In this document: piece after piece, positions 15,565 through 24,065 of the stretch | How the letters are laid out: every line of letters starts with the position of its first letter | Position numbering within the stretch: the first letter of the stretch is position 1 | DNA from: a virus | Length of the DNA stretch: 29,125 nucleotides | Strand: one strand, 5' to 3' | Virus record (IMG/VR): IMGVR_UViG_3300023175_000155 | Location: 1-29,125 of that record | Notes under the pieces: model-generated | What the model saw: only the letters and a program-made list of their open reading frames with translations | Told to the model about the DNA's origin: nothing | Databases searched by the model: none | Position numbers and translations under genes: made by a program

Positions 15565-18500
15565 ATGAGCATTCTTCAAGCTAACGGTGCTGGACTAGGC
15601 GGTGCTGGTGATCCCGGTGGCGCACTTGCTGGTGGTGCGCTTTTAGGTAGTTATGCTATTAATCAATCCTTGAGATTTGATGGTAGTACTTCATACCTAG
15701 AATTTACACCAAGCAGTGCTGCTACGGATAGTAGCAAGATGACCTTTTCAACGTGGGTTAAAACGTGGGGTTCTGGGATAGGTGATGGGTATATCTTGTC
15801 TGCTGGCTCTAGTTACATTGATGGCGTTGGATATCAAAGCCTAAATAACTTTACATTTGCTCGTAATGGTACAACAGCAGTTACTGGTAACGCCGTTAGG
15901 CGTGACCCATCAGCTTGGTATCATCTATATGTAACTTATGATGCAGACGGAGAGTCTAAAGTTAAAATTTATGTTAATGGTGAATTAGACAATGAAGCCT
16001 CACAATCAACAGATTTAGGTAAACTTGGTGTTAATGGTCAATTACAAAGAATTGTCCGTAAATCAAATGCATCCACATATTTAGACTTATATCTTGCCGA
16101 AGCACATTTTATAGACGGTTCAATTGTACCTATTAGCACTTTTGCTGAAACAATAGATGGAGTGTGGGTTCCTAAAGAAACATCGGGAATTACTTACGGC
16201 AACAACGGTTGGTATCTTCCATTTACACAAGATGTTACAGGTGGAAATAGTATAAACTTTGGAACAGCCCGTACTGCTGCAGTTACTTATTCGGATGCCG
16301 CCTCTTTTGTCATTGGTGCATCAGATGATTTTACTATTGAGTTCTTTTTCAAGACACAAGATGTAGGTGCTAACTACGGTAATTTTATGGGTGATTATGC
16401 AACAAGTTATCACTTAATTGGTTATGATTTTAGAAGTTCAACTAGAAATATTTATTTTTACTCAGGTAATGGGCAATCATTAGCTTGGGCTGTAGCTGGT
16501 AACGTTACTTTATCTAACGGCACTTGGCATCATATGGTATTTCAAAGAGATGGCACAACATTAAGAGCATATATTGATGGTACAAGGTTAACGTCTATTT
16601 CAAATGTATCTTCTAGCTGGACTTTATCAGATGGAAAGGCAACAAATTTTAACAAAGCCTATAGTTCAAACGATACTATTTTAGGCGATCCACATGGGCA
16701 AGGTATGAGTGGGTCACTAAGCAATGTTAGATATGTTATTGGCAACACTGTTTATGCTGATGACGATAATAACATTACTGTTCCAACAACAACTTTAACA
16801 GCAGTTACTGGCACTAAATTATTAACTGCTGTAAATGCTACACTTGGCGATGACATCAGCACCGAAAATAATGATGGTACTACAAGTGGTTCTCCAACTT
16901 TAAGTTATGATAGCCCATTTACGACTAGCAATTTTTATGATGATGCGTCTGGTAATGGAAATCACTGGACTGCATATAATTTAGATGAAAATGATGTCGT
17001 GCCGGATAGCCCGACTAATAATTTTCCAACAATAAATTCAGTTTTCCCACACGCTAATATGACTTTTAGCGAAGGAAATTTGCGGCATACAACATCAACA
17101 AATAATAGAGGTGTTGTTGCCAACATTCTTTTGCCTAAGTCTGGTAAGTGGTATTGGGAGCATTGGTCAAAATCTTTTAACTACTCAACTGATAACGAAT
17201 TGCACGCTGTAGGCATCAATGTACCGACTGTTGATATAGATGGAAGCAGGGGTGGTTGGGATACTGGTGTAACTCTTTCGTCCAGAAATGGTCAAAAGAA
17301 TGTTGAAGGAACTAGAACAGCATACGATTCTATAACAGGCTGGGCTGAAAATGAAGGATGTGGAGTTGTATTTGATGCAGATGCTGGAACTATTGCTTGG
17401 ACAGTAAATGGCGGCTCATTAGGTAGTGCAGTAACTATACCGTCTGGAACAGATATTGATTGGATACCATTTGTCGGTATGGGCGGCGGCACTTCAAGTG
17501 AAGTGGGATTTTTTAACTTTGGGCAAGATGGCACATTCGCTGGCGAAACAACATCTGGTGGATATTCAGATGCAAATGGCTATGGTGATTTCAAATGGCA
17601 ACCGCCAACAGGTGCATTAGCCTTATGCACAGCCAACCTTCCAGATTCAATTATTGGCCCCAACAAAAGTGAACAAGCTGACGATTACTTTGAAACTATA
17701 CTTTACACAGGCAACGGTGCAACACAACACATTGGTTCAGGTGGCGCACAACATCCTATAGATGTTACTACTATTGCTAATGGTCTTCTATTTGATAGAG
17801 CAGGTGAACACGAATTAGCTAGAACATTTGGTTCAGGTGGCAATAGACGAAAGTGGACATTTAGCACTTGGATGAAACGAACTGATCTTTTAGCAAGTGG
17901 AAATGATCATTATATATTTGGTACAAATACAGGTGCTGCCGATAGCACTTTTATGATGTTAGTTTGGAGAGCAACGGATGCTTTAACAGTTACTGGTCAA
18001 TCAACATTGTGGTTAAAGTCTAATAAATCTTTTCAAAGTGTCAGTGATTGGTATCATATTGTATGGGTGTTAGATACAGACAATGCAACTGATGCTGAAA
18101 AAATGCGTTTATACGTAGACGGTACAGAAATAACATCGTTTGCTACTGACAACAGATTATCTTTATCTGGAGATCAAGCAGTAAATGCGGCTGTTGAACA
18201 TAATCTTGGTGTGCATCCTTCTGCAACAGGGTATGGGCTAGATGCATACTTAGCAGATACTATTTTTGTAGATGGACAAGCATATGGTCCAGAAGAATTT
18301 GGACAAGTAGGGTCTAACGGGTATTGGATACCTAAAGCGTATAGTGGAACATATGGTAGTACAGGTTTTAGATTAACATATGAAGGAACAGGAACGGCTA
18401 CCACAGCGGATGGTACAACAGCGCAAACAAATATTGGTGATGACCAATCAGGATCGGGAAGAAATTTTGGTATTATAGGTAGCACAATTGATTCACACGA

Positions 18501-20439
18501 TGTAAAAACAGATAGCCCTACACAGAACTTTAATACATTTGACCCTAAAAACTCTTATAGTAGTGGCTCACGTCTTTCAGAAGGTAATTTAAGATATACT
18601 CATGATGGTGCTAATGGACACCATACTACTACTTTAGCTTTTAACTCTTCTGGTAACTGGTATTGGGAAGTAGACCTAACTAATTTATCTACTGCTTGGA
18701 TGGGTATAGTTGATGCAAACCAAAGCTGTACAGGTGCTGGAAGCATTAATGGATATTTTTGGTATCCTCAAAATGGTTATAGATCAGAAAATCCTTATGG
18801 AACATCTGATGCTTGGATAGGTACTACTGCAACAACTGGAGATATAATTGGTTTTCAAATAAAAAATGAAGTAATGACTATATATAAGAATGGTGTATCT
18901 TTAGGTAGTCCATTTACTATTGCACCCGGATCTTATAGACCATTTACTATGTCCCCCGGTGCAGGAACTGGAATTAGTACATTTAACTTTGGTGCTGATG
19001 ATACTTTTGCTGGAAGTAAAACATCAGGGTCAGCAGCAGCTTCAGATGCTAATGGCTATGGTAGTTTTTACTACACGCCACCTACTGATGCATTAGCAAT
19101 AGTAGATGACAACATTCCAGTAGAAGGTATAGTTGCGCCGGATTTAGTGTGGATTAAAAATAGAACCACTGCTTCAACAGACCATTATCTTGTAGATTCT
19201 GTTAGAGGTGATTATAAGCAGTTAATATCAAATTCAAACGCCATAGAAAGTACAAATACAAATAATGGTACAAAACTTGAATACAATGGTTTTACAATTG
19301 GAGCATTAGGAGATACTAATACAAGTGGTAATAGTTATGTAGCTTGGACTTGGAAAGCTGGTGGTCCTTCTCCTACACAAACATATACAGTAAAAGTTGT
19401 ATCCGACAGTGGTAACAAATTCAGGTTTGATGATTTTGGAACAAGTGCAGTAACATTAAGTTTACAAGAAGGTGGCACATATACATTTGACCAATCAGAC
19501 AGTAGTAATGCCACACATCCACTTCGCTTTTCTACTACATCAGATGGAACACACAACAGTGGCTCAGAGTATACAGTAGGCGTAACAACTTCGGGAACAC
19601 CGGGTTCTGCTGGCGCAAAAACAGTTATAACTGTAGCTGCAGGTGCGCCAACTTTGTACTACTATTGTTCAACACATAGTGGTATGGGTGGACAAGCTAA
19701 CACTACAGAAACACACGGGTCATCAAATTTTAAAGGTTCTATACAGTCTGTTGTATCAGCTAGTCAGGATGCAGGGTTTAGCGTGGTCAGTTATTCAGGT
19801 GTAAATACTACCACTGGGCAAACATCAACAATAGGTCACGGCCTTGCTTCGGCACCTGAACTAATCATATGCAAACGCCTAAACGATGCACAAAGCTGGT
19901 CGGTTGGAAGCACTGATATTGGCAACTTTACAACAAGTAATGTTTATAGTTTAGATAGCACAGGTGCGCCAGCAACAACGTGGGCAGATGAATGGGGTGC
20001 AAACCCAACTAGCACAGTTTTCACAACTGGCTATTCAAACAGAACGAATATTAGCGGCGGCGATTTCATAGCCTACTGCTTCCACAGCGTGGATGGCTTC
20101 AGCAAGACTGGTTTATATGTCGCCAACAATAGTGCAGATGGCCCTTTTACCTACACAGGGTTTAGGCCAGCATGGGTTATGATAAAAAACACAAACAATG
20201 GGTCAGTAAATTGGTTAATACTGGACACAGATAGAAGCACGTTTAATGAAATGAACGATTTTTTATATCCAAATACAGGTGGTGCAGAAAGCGCAAGCAC
20301 TGTTTTGAAAGTAGATTTTTTAAGCAACGGCTTTAAGATTAGAAACGCCTCCTATGGCGAAACAAACGCCGCCGCTGGACATAATTTTATCTACCTCGCC
20401 TTTGCCGAAACCCCATTTAAATATGCCAATGCACGATAG
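15565..20439 (+). CDS. Giant tail protein with LamG, SPRY-like, cupredoxin and marine-phage C-terminal domains
   Basis: The product is 1624 residues and is most likely a host-binding tail protein. Domains in order are: a Gly-rich start; LamG/concanavalin-like domains at about 30-220, 240-450 and 750-940 (cues SKMTFSTWVKTW, DFTIEFFF, RKWTFSTWMKR, WYHIVWVLD, LRAYIDGT); SPRY-like domains at about 510-685 and 1010-1180 (cues GKWYWEHW, GNWYWEVDL); a cupredoxin-like domain at 1273-1380 with H1318, C1368, H1371 and M1374; and a C-terminal domain from about 1395 ending PFKYANAR, typical of marine-phage tail proteins. LamG and SPRY folds usually bind sugars or proteins. The start is fixed by ATG-15565, one base after the fibre stop. 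The ribosome site is weak, which suggests coupling to the fibre gene. No enzyme motif is visible. Confidence 0.82.
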   Translation: MSILQANGAGLGGAGDPGGALAGGALLGSYAINQSLRFDGSTSYLEFTPSSAATDSSKMTFSTWVKTWGSGIGDGYILSAGSSYIDGVGYQSLNNFTFARNGTTAVTGNAVRRDPSAWYHLYVTYDADGESKVKIYVNGELDNEASQSTDLGKLGVNGQLQRIVRKSNASTYLDLYLAEAHFIDGSIVPISTFAETIDGVWVPKETSGITYGNNGWYLPFTQDVTGGNSINFGTARTAAVTYSDAASFVIGASDDFTIEFFFKTQDVGANYGNFMGDYATSYHLIGYDFRSSTRNIYFYSGNGQSLAWAVAGNVTLSNGTWHHMVFQRDGTTLRAYIDGTRLTSISNVSSSWTLSDGKATNFNKAYSSNDTILGDPHGQGMSGSLSNVRYVIGNTVYADDDNNITVPTTTLTAVTGTKLLTAVNATLGDDISTENNDGTTSGSPTLSYDSPFTTSNFYDDASGNGNHWTAYNLDENDVVPDSPTNNFPTINSVFPHANMTFSEGNLRHTTSTNNRGVVANILLPKSGKWYWEHWSKSFNYSTDNELHAVGINVPTVDIDGSRGGWDTGVTLSSRNGQKNVEGTRTAYDSITGWAENEGCGVVFDADAGTIAWTVNGGSLGSAVTIPSGTDIDWIPFVGMGGGTSSEVGFFNFGQDGTFAGETTSGGYSDANGYGDFKWQPPTGALALCTANLPDSIIGPNKSEQADDYFETILYTGNGATQHIGSGGAQHPIDVTTIANGLLFDRAGEHELARTFGSGGNRRKWTFSTWMKRTDLLASGNDHYIFGTNTGAADSTFMMLVWRATDALTVTGQSTLWLKSNKSFQSVSDWYHIVWVLDTDNATDAEKMRLYVDGTEITSFATDNRLSLSGDQAVNAAVEHNLGVHPSATGYGLDAYLADTIFVDGQAYGPEEFGQVGSNGYWIPKAYSGTYGSTGFRLTYEGTGTATTADGTTAQTNIGDDQSGSGRNFGIIGSTIDSHDVKTDSPTQNFNTFDPKNSYSSGSRLSEGNLRYTHDGANGHHTTTLAFNSSGNWYWEVDLTNLSTAWMGIVDANQSCTGAGSINGYFWYPQNGYRSENPYGTSDAWIGTTATTGDIIGFQIKNEVMTIYKNGVSLGSPFTIAPGSYRPFTMSPGAGTGISTFNFGADDTFAGSKTSGSAAASDANGYGSFYYTPPTDALAIVDDNIPVEGIVAPDLVWIKNRTTASTDHYLVDSVRGDYKQLISNSNAIESTNTNNGTKLEYNGFTIGALGDTNTSGNSYVAWTWKAGGPSPTQTYTVKVVSDSGNKFRFDDFGTSAVTLSLQEGGTYTFDQSDSSNATHPLRFSTTSDGTHNSGSEYTVGVTTSGTPGSAGAKTVITVAAGAPTLYYYCSTHSGMGGQANTTETHGSSNFKGSIQSVVSASQDAGFSVVSYSGVNTTTGQTSTIGHGLASAPELIICKRLNDAQSWSVGSTDIGNFTTSNVYSLDSTGAPATTWADEWGANPTSTVFTTGYSNRTNISGGDFIAYCFHSVDGFSKTGLYVANNSADGPFTYTGFRPAWVMIKNTNNGSVNWLILDTDRSTFNEMNDFLYPNTGGAESASTVLKVDFLSNGFKIRNASYGETNAAAGHNFIYLAFAETPFKYANAR
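16939..17646 (+). repeat. SPRY-like unit, copy 1
   Basis: This unit runs from DDASGNGNHW through DSPTNNF, LSEGNLR-like FSEGNLRHT, GKWYWEHW and DANGYGDFKWQPPTGALAL. The same order of landmarks recurs at 18439-19119. It marks a duplication of the linker plus SPRY-like domain. Confidence 0.7.
18439..19119 (+). repeat. SPRY-like unit, copy 2
   Basis: This unit runs from DDQSGSGRNF through DSPTQNF, LSEGNLRYT, GNWYWEVDL and DANGYGSFYYTPPTDALAI. It parallels copy 1 landmark by landmark but is strongly diverged between them, so the duplication is old. Confidence 0.7.
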
Positions 20440-20451
20440 GAGAATATAAAT

Positions 20452-21024
20452 ATGCCTTGGAAACACGAACTACTAACTTTAAAGCCGGGAAAGGCTTGGA
20501 CAGACACGGAAGGTCGGTTGCATTCGGCATTGTGGATGCGTTATTCTGACCAAACAAAAGCGAGGTACAACATCATTTGGGAAGAGCCACCTGCAAGCGC
20601 AGCACCCTTCGACAATCGTTTCTATTGGGGGCGTGATCTTGATGGCACATTAATACCAAGATCACTAACTGACATCAATGAAGTTGATGACAATAACAAT
20701 CCAGTTTTAGATGAAGATGGTAATCAAGTCATAACGCTTGGCCTCAAGTCTATACATAAAGCAAAGACAAAAGAAACAGCAGGTTCACTTCTTTCGCCAA
20801 CTGACTGGCATGTCGTAAAGGCTGCTGAAGTATCCGGGTATACTGTACCCAGCACAATCACAACTTATCGTGCAGCAGTACGCACAGCCAGCAACACAAT
20901 AGAAACTGCCATAGACAATGCTGCAGACTTGGATGCTTTCATTGCATTGTTCGATGTGCCTGTAGATGCTGATGGAAATCCAACTGGTAATGCTCCTATT
21001 AACGACTGGCCTGACGAGATTTAA
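20452..21024 (+). CDS. Tail-fibre chaperone-like protein (DUF4376/XkdW-like C terminus)
   Basis: The product is 190 residues, soluble and acidic. The N-terminal half (residues 1-105) starts with HELLTLKPGKAWTDTEGR and looks like a small beta domain of unknown role. The C-terminal half, SLLSPTDWHVVKAAE, GYTVPSTITTYRAAVRTAS and ADLDAFIALFD, resembles the short helical domain found in phage tail-fibre assembly and XkdW/DUF4376-type proteins, where a conserved DW and a helical pair are typical. AGGAG lies 9 nt before ATG-20452. Its position directly behind two tail-adhesion genes supports a role in folding or attaching them, but it could also be a minor tail component. The family match is from memory and moderate. 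Confidence 0.6.
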   Translation: MPWKHELLTLKPGKAWTDTEGRLHSALWMRYSDQTKARYNIIWEEPPASAAPFDNRFYWGRDLDGTLIPRSLTDINEVDDNNNPVLDEDGNQVITLGLKSIHKAKTKETAGSLLSPTDWHVVKAAEVSGYTVPSTITTYRAAVRTASNTIETAIDNAADLDAFIALFDVPVDADGNPTGNAPINDWPDEI

Positions 21025-21026
21025 TC

Positions 21027-21254
21027 ATGGAAATGACAAACCTTATTGATTTATTGCTTGGTGTTGTAGTAGCTGGTGTTGCTTGGTTTCTTAATGAACA
21101 CAGCAAAGAACAAAAGCGCATAGGTATTTTGCTGAACAAAACACGTGAAGATTATGCAACTCGCATGGAATTACGTGATGATATGAATAAGGTTATGGAC
21201 GCACTGCATCGTGTGGAAGATAAACTAGATAAAGTATTGAGTAGGGAACTGTAA
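21027..21254 (+). CDS. Small membrane protein with coiled coil (holin-like candidate)
   Basis: The product is 75 residues. One N-terminal membrane helix (LIDLLLGVVVAGVAWFL, residues about 6-22) is followed by a charged helix with heptad-like spacing (ELRDDMNKVMDALHRVEDKLDKVL). This is the layout of one-helix holin-like proteins and of membrane-anchored virion proteins in marine phages. No endolysin or spanin gene is visible in the window, so a lysis role is not proved. It could equally help DNA entry, since it sits in front of the internal-virion genes. The start follows the previous stop by 2 nt with a weak purine-rich ribosome site. The next gene starts 1 nt after its stop. Confidence 0.6.
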   Translation: MEMTNLIDLLLGVVVAGVAWFLNEHSKEQKRIGILLNKTREDYATRMELRDDMNKVMDALHRVEDKLDKVLSREL

Positions 21255-21255
21255 A

Positions 21256-23367
21256 ATGGCAATGTTTAAAGCATTTAAACCTAGTGGCATGGAGAAGATA
21301 GCACGGTCTATGGGCTATCAAGGTAATATGCAGGGGTTCCAAGACTTCCTTGCACAAGACCCTATGCGACAGCAGAAGATGAATGACTACACAAACAAAG
21401 CTATGCAAATGGCTAAAGGTGGTGTGGTTAAAATGCAGACAGGTGGTACACCACAATCTGAATCTCAAATGTCGGGTGTAACTGACTTTAGTGTACAGCA
21501 AATGTATGATCCTAAACTAACAGAAGATCAAATTACAAAGGCACAGTTTATTCCTTACGATACATCTCAAGATATTGCTGCAGGAACTGGAACAGTAACA
21601 GGACAAGTGCAAACACCTACAGCTATGGCATTGACAGCCCAAGCGCAACAACCCGGACAAACTACAGCTAATTTAGTGCAAGCAGACACTGCTGCTGCTG
21701 ACGTAGATGCTGCTGTATCTGCTACACAAGCAGCACAGTCAGACCCAAATGACCCAAGACTGCAAGTCACTGCCGCACAGCAAACACAATCGTCTGTAGG
21801 TAATTTACAAGCAGCACAGGGTAACGCAATACTTATTAACAATCCTGTACAACGTCAGATACAACAAGGTGAACTGATTAGTGGTACAGGTGTGGATGCT
21901 ACTAAAGCCGCACAAGTAGCTGCACAAACACAAGCTGCAGCAGCTACGGCTAATCCATCTGCTCAAACTATGGTGGCTACACAACTTGATGGATTAATGC
22001 AACAGTTCCAAGGCGGTGCTACACCAGCATGGGCTGCAGGGGCCATGAGAGCCGCTACATCAGCTATGGCGGCACGTGGGCTAGGTGCATCATCTCTTGC
22101 TGGTCAAGCCGTTGTACAGGCCGCTATGGAGTCTGCAATGCCTATTGCAATGGCAGATGCAAAAACTGTTGCTGCTTTTGAAGCACAGAACTTATCTAAC
22201 AGGCAGCAGTCTGCAATGCTTGCAGCGGAACAACGTGCTAGGTTTATGGGTCAAGAGTTTGACCAAGCGTTTCAAATGAAAGTAATGAATGCTAGTAAGA
22301 TTAGTGATATTGCTAATCAAAACTTTACAGCAGAACAGCAGGTACAGTTAGAAAACTCTCGTGCCGCTAACACAGTGAACCTACAGAACCTATCAAATAA
22401 ACAAGCATTGGTTATGGCTGAAGCATCTGCATTAGCACAGCTAGACACAGCTAACCTATCCAATAGACAACAAGCTGCAGTACAAAATGCGCAATCATTC
22501 TTGCAAATTGATATGGCTAACTTATCTAATAGACAACAAACTGAATTGTTTCGTGCGCAGCAACGTGTGCAAGCAATGTTTACTGACCAAGCTGCAGAAA
22601 ATGCAGCACGTCAATTTAATGCATCTAGCCAAAATCAAGTCGATCAATTCTTTGCTAATCTATCCAGTCAGGTAGCACAGTTTAATGCTACTCAGCAAAA
22701 CGCACAATCGCAGTTTAATGCAGGGCAAGCTAATACAATTAACAGATTTAACGCAGAGTTAAATAACCAACGTGACCAGTTTAATGCACAAAACCAGCTT
22801 GTAATTGCTCAATCAAATGTGCAATGGCGTAGACAATTAGCCACTGCAGATACTGCCGCACTTAACAGAGTCAATGAATTAAACGCTGCAGCTACGTTAG
22901 ACATAGGTAAACAGGCTTATGATAACCTATGGAACTTTTATGCTGATACGATGGAGTGGGCGGTAACTGCTGCAGAAAATTCTCAAGACAGAATTGTTGA
23001 TATGGCTATAGCAGAGTTAGATGCTAAGACACGTAAAGAAGTTGAAGAAGAAAGATCAAGCACTTCAAATGGTCAGGCTGTTGGTGGTTTGATTGGTACG
23101 GTCTTGGGTGCTGGTATTCAATACGGTTTTGGTAATCTGTTTTGTTGGGTGGCTCGTGAAGTATATGGTAAAGGAGATCCACGTTGGTTTGTATTCCGTA
23201 CATGGATGCGATATGACGCACCAGAGTGGTTACAAAAATTATATAAGAAACACGGTCAAGCATATGCTAAGTTTATTAGCAACAAGCCTGCACTTAAATG
23301 GCTTACCAAAAAAGCAATGGATATTATTGTAGAAAGAAAAAGGGTGAAACAAAATGCGTACGTATAA
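21256..23367 (+). CDS. Probable internal virion (ejection) protein with 22-residue repeats
   Basis: The product is 703 residues. Residues 1-60 are MFKAFKPSGMEKIARSMGYQ plus a GGVV motif at 55-58. Residues 60-300 are Gln/Ala/Thr-rich and low in complexity. Residues 312-531 hold ten exact 22-residue units, several starting NLSNRQQ, which turn into 11-residue QFNA units. A glycine-rich hydrophobic stretch, GGLIGTVLGAGIQYGFGNLF, lies around residues 607-630. It is followed by CWVAREVYGKGDPRWFVFR and a helical end, a C-terminal domain I recall from several phage proteins. The long helix plus membrane-active patch fits a protein that leaves the head with DNA and spans the cell envelope, as T7 gp14-16 do. 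That role is inference. The ATG is one nt after the previous stop, with an AGGGA ribosome site. Confidence 0.65.
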   Translation: MAMFKAFKPSGMEKIARSMGYQGNMQGFQDFLAQDPMRQQKMNDYTNKAMQMAKGGVVKMQTGGTPQSESQMSGVTDFSVQQMYDPKLTEDQITKAQFIPYDTSQDIAAGTGTVTGQVQTPTAMALTAQAQQPGQTTANLVQADTAAADVDAAVSATQAAQSDPNDPRLQVTAAQQTQSSVGNLQAAQGNAILINNPVQRQIQQGELISGTGVDATKAAQVAAQTQAAAATANPSAQTMVATQLDGLMQQFQGGATPAWAAGAMRAATSAMAARGLGASSLAGQAVVQAAMESAMPIAMADAKTVAAFEAQNLSNRQQSAMLAAEQRARFMGQEFDQAFQMKVMNASKISDIANQNFTAEQQVQLENSRAANTVNLQNLSNKQALVMAEASALAQLDTANLSNRQQAAVQNAQSFLQIDMANLSNRQQTELFRAQQRVQAMFTDQAAENAARQFNASSQNQVDQFFANLSSQVAQFNATQQNAQSQFNAGQANTINRFNAELNNQRDQFNAQNQLVIAQSNVQWRRQLATADTAALNRVNELNAAATLDIGKQAYDNLWNFYADTMEWAVTAAENSQDRIVDMAIAELDAKTRKEVEEERSSTSNGQAVGGLIGTVLGAGIQYGFGNLFCWVAREVYGKGDPRWFVFRTWMRYDAPEWLQKLYKKHGQAYAKFISNKPALKWLTKKAMDIIVERKRVKQNAYV
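22189..22848 (+). repeat. Ten 22-residue helical repeats (11-residue sub-period)
   Basis: Residues 312-531 of the 703-residue protein divide without gap into ten 22-residue units. Units 1, 4, 5 and 6 begin NLSNRQQ or NLSNKQ. From unit 7 on, a QFNA-like motif returns every 11 residues six times (QFNASSQNQVD, QFNATQQNAQS, QFNAGQANTIN and others). An 11-residue period is the signature of a right-handed (hendecad) coiled coil. Confidence 0.85.
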
Positions 23368-23572
23368 TCCTGTACTATCCACGTACAAAACAATATCAAA
23401 GCAAGTAGAAGAAATGTCTCACGTTAAAGAACCAAAGAAAACTTTAAGTGGGCTTCTTGCGCCTAGACGTAAAGAAGAACAAAAAGAAAATGATATGGAT
23501 AGTCCAGTAATGCGTGTTGCTTCACACTTTAAAATATTGCGTGATAAAAGGAACGAAATAAATGGCTCGTAG
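23354..23572 (+). CDS. Small basic protein of the internal-virion cluster
   Basis: The product is 72 residues, rich in Lys, Glu and Arg, with no membrane segment and no cysteine. The N terminus reads RTYNPVLSTYKTISKQVEEM and a motif GLLAPRRKEE sits in the middle. The rest is likely helical or disordered. I do not recognise the family. It overlaps the upstream gene by 14 nt and the downstream one by 11 nt, and AGGG lies about 10 nt before its ATG, so it is very probably translated. The GLLAPRR motif resembles GLMARR at the end of the next protein, which hints at a shared short binding element. Confidence 0.65.
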   Translation: MRTYNPVLSTYKTISKQVEEMSHVKEPKKTLSGLLAPRRKEEQKENDMDSPVMRVASHFKILRDKRNEINGS

Positions 23573-24065
23573 TACTGATTTTTCATTTGATGCTCCAATA
23601 CCCGGTATGTCTTTAACTGCAGAGTTTGGTGCTAGACCTTGGCAATCTCCACCACAAATTGCATCAGTAGATGATGCTATTGAGTATTACCTTGAACGCA
23701 TGTCTAACGATGATTTTACTGACCAATTAATTGATGTAATGGAAATGGGTGTTCCTGTAGCTGATGTAGCAAATACACTGCAGCTTGGTGCAGTTATGGA
23801 AGGTGTACATACAATTGATGTGGGTATTCTTGTAATGCCTTTGTTAGCAGAAATGATGATGCTTATAGGAGACAGTGCAGGTGTAGAATATGAATCTGGT
23901 TTAGAAGACAATCCAGATAAAGACAGGGTAAGACGCAGCCTCGTAGAAAAAACACTGCGAAAACTAGAGAATATGGACAGTGTTAAGAAAAATGATGAGA
24001 CACCAGACGAAGAAGAACAAGAAACTGAAGAGCCTTCAACTGGATTAATGGCACGGAGACAATAA
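23562..24065 (+). CDS. Conserved marine-phage protein starting FDAPIPGMSLTAE
   Basis: The product is 167 residues. The front, FDAPIPGMSLTAEFGARPWQ followed by DDAIEYYLERM, and the core DQLIDVMEMGVPVADVANTL with MEGVHTIDVGILVMPLLAEM form a pattern I know from marine phages, always without a known function. The middle stretch GILVMPLLAEMMMLIGD is hydrophobic enough to touch membranes or pack in a helical bundle. The C-terminal 50 residues are very acidic and end GLMARRQ. AGGAAC lies before ATG-23562, which overlaps the upstream gene by 11 nt. The stop shares its last base with the next start codon (TAATG). An accessory virion role is suggested by context only. Confidence 0.68.
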   Translation: MARSTDFSFDAPIPGMSLTAEFGARPWQSPPQIASVDDAIEYYLERMSNDDFTDQLIDVMEMGVPVADVANTLQLGAVMEGVHTIDVGILVMPLLAEMMMLIGDSAGVEYESGLEDNPDKDRVRRSLVEKTLRKLENMDSVKKNDETPDEEEQETEEPSTGLMARRQ

